Source of the DNA: Oscillospiraceae bacterium
Lineage (GTDB): Bacteria > Bacillota > Clostridia > Oscillospirales > Ruminococcaceae
Assembly: GCA_900762805.1 (NCBI GenBank)
Contig: CAAFHY010000045.1
Span: 1 to 17,576 of the forward strand
Direction of reading: 5' to 3'
Length of the DNA stretch: 17,576 nt
Shown here: positions 13,969-17,576 of the stretch, piece by piece
How positions within the stretch are numbered: position 1 is the first letter of the stretch
How the letters are laid out: each line of letters opens with the position of its first letter
The notes under the pieces: generated by a model
What the model was told of the DNA's origin: nothing
Seen by the model: only the letters and a program-made list of their open reading frames with translations
The model's database searches: none
Position numbers and translations under genes: made by a program

Positions 13969-15632
13969 CAGAAAAGTCCCGTGATCCTTCCGTTCTGGTC
14001 AACGTCGATCGACTCAGCCGCCGGCACCTTCGGCAGACCTGGCATCGTCATGATGCTGCCGGCGCGCGCCACCGCAAAGCCGGCGCCGCAGCTGGCTGTC
14101 ACGCCGCTGATGTGCAGCGTGTGCCCCGTCGGGCGGCCCAGCAGCTTGGGATTGTCGGAAAGGGAATACTGTGTCTTGGCGATGCAGACGGGTACGCCGG
14201 GCAGCAGCTTTTCGGCCTGCGCCAGCTCCTTTTCGGCCTGCGCCGTATAGCTGACCTCCGCAGCACCGTAGATGCCCGTGGCGATGGCGGCGATCTTGTC
14301 GCGCAGGGGCAGCGCCGTGTCGTAGAGCGGAGCAAACCGCCCGCCGCGGTCAACCGCTGCCAGCACCCGCTCGGCCAGCTCGATGCCGCCCGCGCCGCCC
14401 TTGGCAAACACCTCGCTGAGGGCAAAATCCACCCCCTGCGCGCGGCAGCAGCCGGCAATGAGGGCCAGCTCCTCGTCGCTGTCGCTCTCGAAGCGGTTGA
14501 CGGCGACAACAACGGGGATCCCGTACTTTTTCAGGTTTTCGATGTGCGCGCTGAGGTTGGCCAGGCCGCGCTCAAGTGCCGCCGGGTCAGGCCGTCCGAC
14601 GGCCTCCCTGGGCACACCGCCGTTGTACTTGAGGGCGCGGGCTGTTGCCACCAGCACGGCACAGTCGGGGCGCAGCCCCGCCGCGCGGCACTTGATGTCA
14701 AAAAACTTTTCGGCGCCGAGGTCGCTTCCGAAGCCGGCCTCGGTGACGGTGTAATCGGCCAGCTTGAGCGCCAGCCGTGTGGCGCGGACCGAATTGCAGC
14801 CGTGCGCGATGTTGGCAAAGGGGCCGCCGTGTATCAGCACGGGGGTGTTTTCAAGCGTCTGCACCAGATTGGGCTGAAGCGCGTCGCGCAGCAGCGCCGT
14901 CATAGCTCCCTCGGCGCGCAGGTCGCGGCAGAATACCGGCTCGCCCGCATAGGTGTAGCCCACCAGAATATTGCCCAGCCGGCGGCGCAGATCGCCGAGA
15001 TCGTCGGCCAAGCAGAGGATGGCCATGACCTCGCTGGCCACGGTAATGCAGAAGCTGTCCTCGCGCGGAACGCCGCCGGTGGGGCCGCCGAGCCCGACGG
15101 CGATATGCCGCAGCTCGCGGTCATTGATGTCGAGCACGCGCGTAAAGCAGATGCGGCGCGGGTCGAGCGAGAGAGCGTTCCCCTGGTAGATATGGTTGTC
15201 GATGATGGCGCACAGCAGATTGTTGGCAGCTGTGATGGCGTGAATATCGCCGGTAAAGTGGAGATTGATGTCCTCCATGGGGACGGCCTGCGCATAGCCG
15301 CCGCCCGCCGCGCCGCCCTTGATGCCGAAAACCGGCCCTAAAGACGGCTCGCGCAGCGCGACGACAGCGCTATTTCCCATACGGCCGAGCGCCTGTCCGA
15401 GGCCGATGGTGGTGGTGGTTTTGCCCTCGCCGGCCGGCGTGGGGTTGATAGCCGTGACCAGAATAAGACGGCCGTCCTTTTTTCGGGCAAGGCGGGCAAA
15501 GGCCGCTTCGCTGATCTTGGCTTTATAAGGGCCGTAGGCAATCAGCTCCTCCGGCAGCAGCCCGGCGCGGGCAGCTACTTCAGTGATAGGGCGCATGGCG
15601 GCCTGTGAAGCGATCTCGATATCGGGCAGCAT
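13968..15632 (-). CDS. fhs: Formate-tetrahydrofolate ligase
   Basis: It joins formate to tetrahydrofolate with ATP to give 10-formyl-THF, supplying one-carbon units for purines and fMet and, in acetogens, the methyl branch of the Wood-Ljungdahl pathway. The length of 554 residues is normal. The ATP-binding P-loop is [12 protein letters not shown] (64-75). The first family signature is [14 protein letters not shown] (about 101-114), and the C-terminus has [23 protein letters not shown] lies 5 bases before the ATG, an almost perfect ribosome site. It is the first gene of the six-gene operon and has its own promoter at 15697-15725. No other Wood-Ljungdahl gene is in the window, so a general folate role is more likely. 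Confidence 0.98.
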   Translation of the reverse strand: MLPDIEIASQAAMRPITEVAARAGLLPEELIAYGPYKAKISEAAFARLARKKDGRLILVTAINPTPAGEGKTTTTIGLGQALGRMGNSAVVALREPSLGPVFGIKGGAAGGGYAQAVPMEDINLHFTGDIHAITAANNLLCAIIDNHIYQGNALSLDPRRICFTRVLDINDRELRHIAVGLGGPTGGVPREDSFCITVASEVMAILCLADDLGDLRRRLGNILVGYTYAGEPVFCRDLRAEGAMTALLRDALQPNLVQTLENTPVLIHGGPFANIAHGCNSVRATRLALKLADYTVTEAGFGSDLGAEKFFDIKCRAAGLRPDCAVLVATARALKYNGGVPREAVGRPDPAALERGLANLSAHIENLKKYGIPVVVAVNRFESDSDEELALIAGCCRAQGVDFALSEVFAKGGAGGIELAERVLAAVDRGGRFAPLYDTALPLRDKIAAIATGIYGAAEVSYTAQAEKELAQAEKLLPGVPVCIAKTQYSLSDNPKLLGRPTGHTLHISGVTASCGAGFAVARAGSIMTMPGLPKVPAAESIDVDQNGRITGLF

Positions 15633-15696
15633 AAGAACCTCCTTAGTGCGGGCCGCAGCCGCCTGTACGGCACTGCGGTCCTGTTTCTAACAGAAT

Positions 15697-15725
15697 AGCA
15701 TAACACATTTCACGGCACATTGCAA
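15697..15725 (-). promoter_or_regulatory. Sigma-A promoter of the fhs operon
   Basis: On the minus strand TTGCAA (15720-15725) and TATGCT (15697-15702) are spaced by 17 bases. The start would be near 15690, with a leader of about 58 bases. The leader has a small CTGTT/AACAG hairpin (15681-15693) but no fold I recognise as a riboswitch. Confidence 0.72.
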
Positions 15726-15812
15726 ATGCCGGCCGTCGCCGGCGCGTTTCCGGGAATATCCCCCGCGCGGCGGTCACGCGCACCTGACATCCGCCGCCCG
15801 TCTGACGCTTTT

Positions 15813-15846
15813 AGGAGCCACTCCGCCGGTTTTTACCGGCGCTCCT
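15813..15846. promoter_or_regulatory. Hairpin just upstream of the CmpB-like gene promoter
   Basis: A perfect 7-bp stem CGCCGGT/ACCGGCG (15824-15830 with 15835-15841) closes a TTTT loop, and is extended by AGGAG/CTCCT (15813-15817 with 15842-15846) with a one-sided bulge. It ends one base before the -35 box at 15848. Neither side has a trailing T run, so it is probably not a terminator; a regulator site or cruciform is possible. Confidence 0.45.
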
Positions 15847-15847
15847 G

Positions 15848-15876
15848 TTGCATCCGGCGCGCCTTTTCGGTATACT
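15848..15876 (+). promoter_or_regulatory. Sigma-A promoter of the CmpB-like gene
   Basis: TTGCAT (15848-15853) and TATACT (15871-15876) are spaced by 17 bases. Transcription would start near 15883, about 31 bases before the ATG at 15914. It diverges from the fhs promoter about 120 bases away. Confidence 0.85.
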
Positions 15877-15913
15877 ATGCAGAGAAATGACATCCGTCTG
15901 TTCAGGAGTTTTT

Positions 15914-16660
15914 ATGAATCTGCTGCTCAAGCTCTGCTTTCTTTTCTCGGTCGGCTCGACCTTCGGCTGGGTGCTGGAGCTGTTCTTCCGGCACTATTTT
16001 TCGCCCTCCAATCCCGAACATAAATGGATCAACCCCGGCTTCATGGTCGGCCCCTACGTGCCGCTCTACGGCTTCGGCCTGTGCATCCTCTATCTCCTGG
16101 CCTCCTGCGCCCGCTTCTTCGACTTTGCCGGGCCGGTCGGGTCGCAGGCGCTGCTGCTGCTCACGATGGCCGCCTGCATGACCGCCATCGAGTACATCGC
16201 CGGCATCCTGGGGCTCAAGGTGCTGCACGTCCGCCTGTGGGACTACCGCCGCCGCTGGGGCAACATCCAGGGACTGATTTGCCCCCTCTTTTCACTCATC
16301 TGGGGGCTTTTCGGCGCGCTCTATTACTATCTCGTCCACCCGTGGATCCTCCACCTGGTCGAGTGGCTGGCTCAAAATCTTGCCTTTTCCTTTTTCATCG
16401 GCGTCTTTTTCGGCGTTTTTGCCATCGACTTTGCCTATTCCACCCATCTCGTCATGCGCATCCGTCAGTTCGCCGCCGACAACGATGTCGTCGTCCGCTA
16501 CGAGCGCCTCAAGTCCTACCTGCACCATGCCCGCGAGGAGCGCCGCGAAAAGCTGCACTTCCTGCTGCCCTTCCACGCGCTGGCCGAAAACATCCCCGGC
16601 TATCTCGACCACCTGCGCGCCCAGCAGGAAAAGCTGGAGCACCTCCGGCGCAAAAAATAG
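15914..16660 (+). CDS. CmpB-type (PF06541) multi-pass membrane protein, putative ABC-transporter type IV
   Basis: The 248 residues contain five predicted membrane helices (about 5-27, 47-67, 77-100, 117-141, 155-178) and a basic, charged C-terminal cytoplasmic tail (180-248). The family signature is clear: EYIAG (93-97), then LWDYRRRWGNIQGLICPLFS (108-127) followed by LIWG (128-131). The PF06541 family is named as a putative ABC-transporter membrane subunit, but real transport has not been established for it and no ATPase gene lies beside it here. AGGAG at about 15904-15908 is 5 bases from the ATG at 15914. An in-frame TTG at 15848 is the promoter -35 box, not a start. The gene is a single transcription unit. 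Confidence 0.87.
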   Translation: MNLLLKLCFLFSVGSTFGWVLELFFRHYFSPSNPEHKWINPGFMVGPYVPLYGFGLCILYLLASCARFFDFAGPVGSQALLLLTMAACMTAIEYIAGILGLKVLHVRLWDYRRRWGNIQGLICPLFSLIWGLFGALYYYLVHPWILHLVEWLAQNLAFSFFIGVFFGVFAIDFAYSTHLVMRIRQFAADNDVVVRYERLKSYLHHAREERREKLHFLLPFHALAENIPGYLDHLRAQQEKLEHLRRKK

Positions 16661-16754
16661 CGCCCGCGCAGACGCGCCGGCCGGCCCCTTTCCCGAACGA
16701 CCGCCTTGCGCTGCCCTCCGGTCCTCCCCCCGCCTCTTGTCCGGGCGGCCCGCT

Positions 16755-16842
16755 GCGTGTTTTCACCACATTGCGGCGCAGCGGCCCCTTGATCTGTCCC
16801 CTTGATAATCCCCCCATTCAGCTGTACGATTTTCTCAGACAT
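16755..16842 (-). pseudogene. Frameshifted N-terminal remnant of an IS256-family transposase
   Basis: On the minus strand the frame from the ATG at 16842 begins MSEKIVQLN followed by IIKG, which matches the N-terminus of IS256-family transposases of Firmicutes (typically MSEKIVQLNEEVIKG, then QIKELVRGSVEETL). One extra base at about 16797 shifts the frame. In the +1 frame the similarity continues as QIKGPLRRNVVKTR down to 16755, then ends. A purine-rich ribosome-like site still precedes the ATG. The rest of the ~400-residue transposase is missing, so this is a dead fragment. The family match is from memory of conserved N-termini and needs an alignment. Confidence 0.75.
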
Positions 16843-16997
16843 GGCTTGCTTTCTCTTTTCAGAACGGTTGCGGTAACTTCCTTCTGCCGGAGTCTGCAGG
16901 CTATGTCTTTCTTTGTCCTTTTTTCAATTTGTGCGAATTATTGTACCCTGCCGGCTGAAAAGCCCTGTTTCAAGCTGTTTTCTGACTGCAAAAGCGG
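16843..16997. other. Gene-free stretch, possible end of the IS256 remnant
   Basis: No gene is seen. Composition turns AT-richer here. On the minus strand, GTACAATAATTCGCACAAAT (about 16926-16945) lies about 85-105 bases upstream of the transposase ATG, where an IS256-type terminal repeat would be expected. This is only a positional guess. ATTGTACCCTGCC (16940-16952) is repeated with one change at 17010-17022. Bases 16661-16754, on the other side of the remnant, also hold nothing recognisable. Confidence 0.4.
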
Positions 16998-17036
16998 AGG
17001 GGCAGGGTGATTGCACCCTGCCCCTTGGTTTTGCGT
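16998..17036. terminator. Strong terminator between converging genes
   Basis: A perfect 12-bp stem (16998-17009 with 17014-17025, AGGGGCAGGGTG) closes an ATTG loop. On the plus strand TTGGTTTTG follows, and on the minus strand a CCGCTTTTG tail follows, so it probably works in both directions. It separates the plus-strand CmpB-like/IS remnant region from the minus-strand gene ending at 17064. Confidence 0.83.
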
Positions 17037-17063
17037 ATTGTAGCATTACAGGCTCATTTTGGC

Positions 17064-17576
17064 TCATTTAATCAGCGAGGCAATTACAGCCACAAACTCA
17101 TCTTGTGTCAAGCCCTCGCCTATAACCTGGAATCCAACATTGTGATACAGAAACTGTGCATAACAATATCCGTTTTCAGACTCTCCGATTGCCACCTCAG
17201 CATTGTTGATAATGGATTTTTCTTCGGTGGCTTCCAGAAAGCCATAGTCGCACACAGGCAGAGCGTTCTTTTGGACTTCGATGTTTACTGCTCTGGAAAA
17301 ATCCTCGTTAGAGTAGTTGAGCACCATGCCATCCCAATAAACCTCACCGGTGCCGCCGTTTCTTTTGTAAATGCCAAAATGCTGATCCTCCCATTCCTTG
17401 ATATCATCAGGAATGGTCGGGAAAACATTGATGCCGTAATATTCGTTCACCTCTGCTTTATTCATTTCGACAAAATCATCTCCCAAAAGGCAAATGTTCA
17501 TCTTGGTGGCCGATAATCCATCAATTTGATGAACAATGATTTTGTTGTTGGCGGCAGGGTTATTGGGAGACTCACC
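17064..17576 (-). CDS. Unknown AT-rich gene, 5' end cut by the window edge
   Basis: I recognise no certain family. The frame is open from the window edge to the TGA at 17064-17066 (170 codons). The internal ATG at 17501 has no ribosome site, and 25 open codons precede it (NNKIIVHQIDGLSATK leads straight into MNICLLGDDF), so the real start is probably beyond 17576. The C-terminal part, NGYCYAQFLYHNVGF then a QDEFVAVIASLIK helix, is reminiscent of DUF4367-like extracytoplasmic domains in anti-sigma-type proteins, but this is weak. The gene is visibly richer in A/T than the rest of the window and lies next to an IS256 remnant and a strong terminator. Recent acquisition is plausible. Confidence 0.72.
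   Translation of the reverse strand, partial: GESPNNPAANNKIIVHQIDGLSATKMNICLLGDDFVEMNKAEVNEYYGINVFPTIPDDIKEWEDQHFGIYKRNGGTGEVYWDGMVLNYSNEDFSRAVNIEVQKNALPVCDYGFLEATEEKSIINNAEVAIGESENGYCYAQFLYHNVGFQVIGEGLTQDEFVAVIASLIK

Noticed and set aside
13851..15341. 496-residue plus-strand open frame opposite fhs
   Set aside because: Lies opposite the unmistakable fhs gene; Arg/Ala/Gln/His-rich product typical of antisense frames in GC-rich DNA, with no ribosome site or family feature.
15633..15696. Folate or other riboswitch in the fhs leader
   Set aside because: The leader is under 60 bases and shows only one small hairpin, too little for a known THF or glycine riboswitch.
15848..15913. In-frame TTG start 22 codons upstream for the CmpB-like protein
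   Set aside because: The TTG is the -35 box and the -10 lies downstream of it; the ATG at 15914 has AGGAG at correct spacing.
16600..16842. 80-residue minus-strand frame as an intact small gene
   Set aside because: Only the first ~15 codons look like protein; the transposase similarity moves to another frame, so it was called a pseudogene fragment.
17007..17516. 169-residue plus-strand open frame
   Set aside because: Its start lies inside the terminator hairpin and it runs antisense to the open minus-strand frame; the minus frame stays open to the edge and has more protein-like composition.

Overview
The window reads as chromosomal DNA of a GC-rich Firmicute, most likely class Clostridia near the Oscillospiraceae/Ruminococcaceae (an inference). 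Support comes from strong AGGAGG-type ribosome sites, sigma-A promoters of TTGACA-17-TATAAT type, 4-base ATGA gene overlaps, an HtrA protease with a cytoplasmic N-terminal tail, a WG-repeat lipoprotein, a CmpB-type membrane protein, and a folate/t6A/pentose gene cluster. Nearly all genes lie on the minus strand.

Layout, left to right. (1) 196-1580: an HtrA/DegP-like membrane-anchored serine protease with a perfect terminator hairpin behind it. (2) 1906-5683: a three-gene minus-strand operon with its own promoter, coding in transcription order for a WG-repeat lipoprotein, a GT4-type glycosyltransferase and a four-helix membrane protein with a cysteine cluster. (3) 5756-6946: a regulatory island with a LexA/CI-like XRE-S24 repressor (minus) and a phage-type DUF1492/ArpU-like sigma-region-4 protein (plus). 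Between them two near-consensus promoters face each other, and both -10 boxes lie inside one 16-bp perfect palindrome. This is the most striking element in the window. (4) 6947-7246: a gene-free stretch with direct and inverted repeats and a strong hairpin between converging genes. (5) 7247-10032: a minus operon with a TTGACT-17-TATACT promoter, coding for a DUF362/ferredoxin protein and two tandemly duplicated Cof-type HAD phosphatases. (6) 10033-10436: a purine-rich gene-free stretch with a terminator.

(7) 10437-15725: a six-gene minus operon, in transcription order fhs, tsaE, tsaB, rpiB, upp and an unknown low-complexity two-helix membrane protein. The first three junctions overlap by 1 to 4 bases, so translation is probably coupled. 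The operon joins one-carbon/folate metabolism, the t6A tRNA modification partners TsaE and TsaB (TsaD is not in the window), pentose-phosphate isomerisation and uracil salvage. (8) 15848-16660: a plus-strand CmpB/PF06541-type membrane protein under a TTGCAT-17-TATACT promoter. (9) 16755-16842: a frameshifted fragment of the N-terminus of an IS256-family transposase. (10) 16998-17576: a strong, probably bidirectional terminator and then a clearly AT-richer gene whose reading frame is still open at the right edge of the window, so its N-terminus is missing.

No tRNA, rRNA, CRISPR array or known riboswitch was recognised. The best candidate for an undescribed system is the repressor/DUF1492 switch at 5774-6946: a phage-like bistable control module with no other phage genes nearby.
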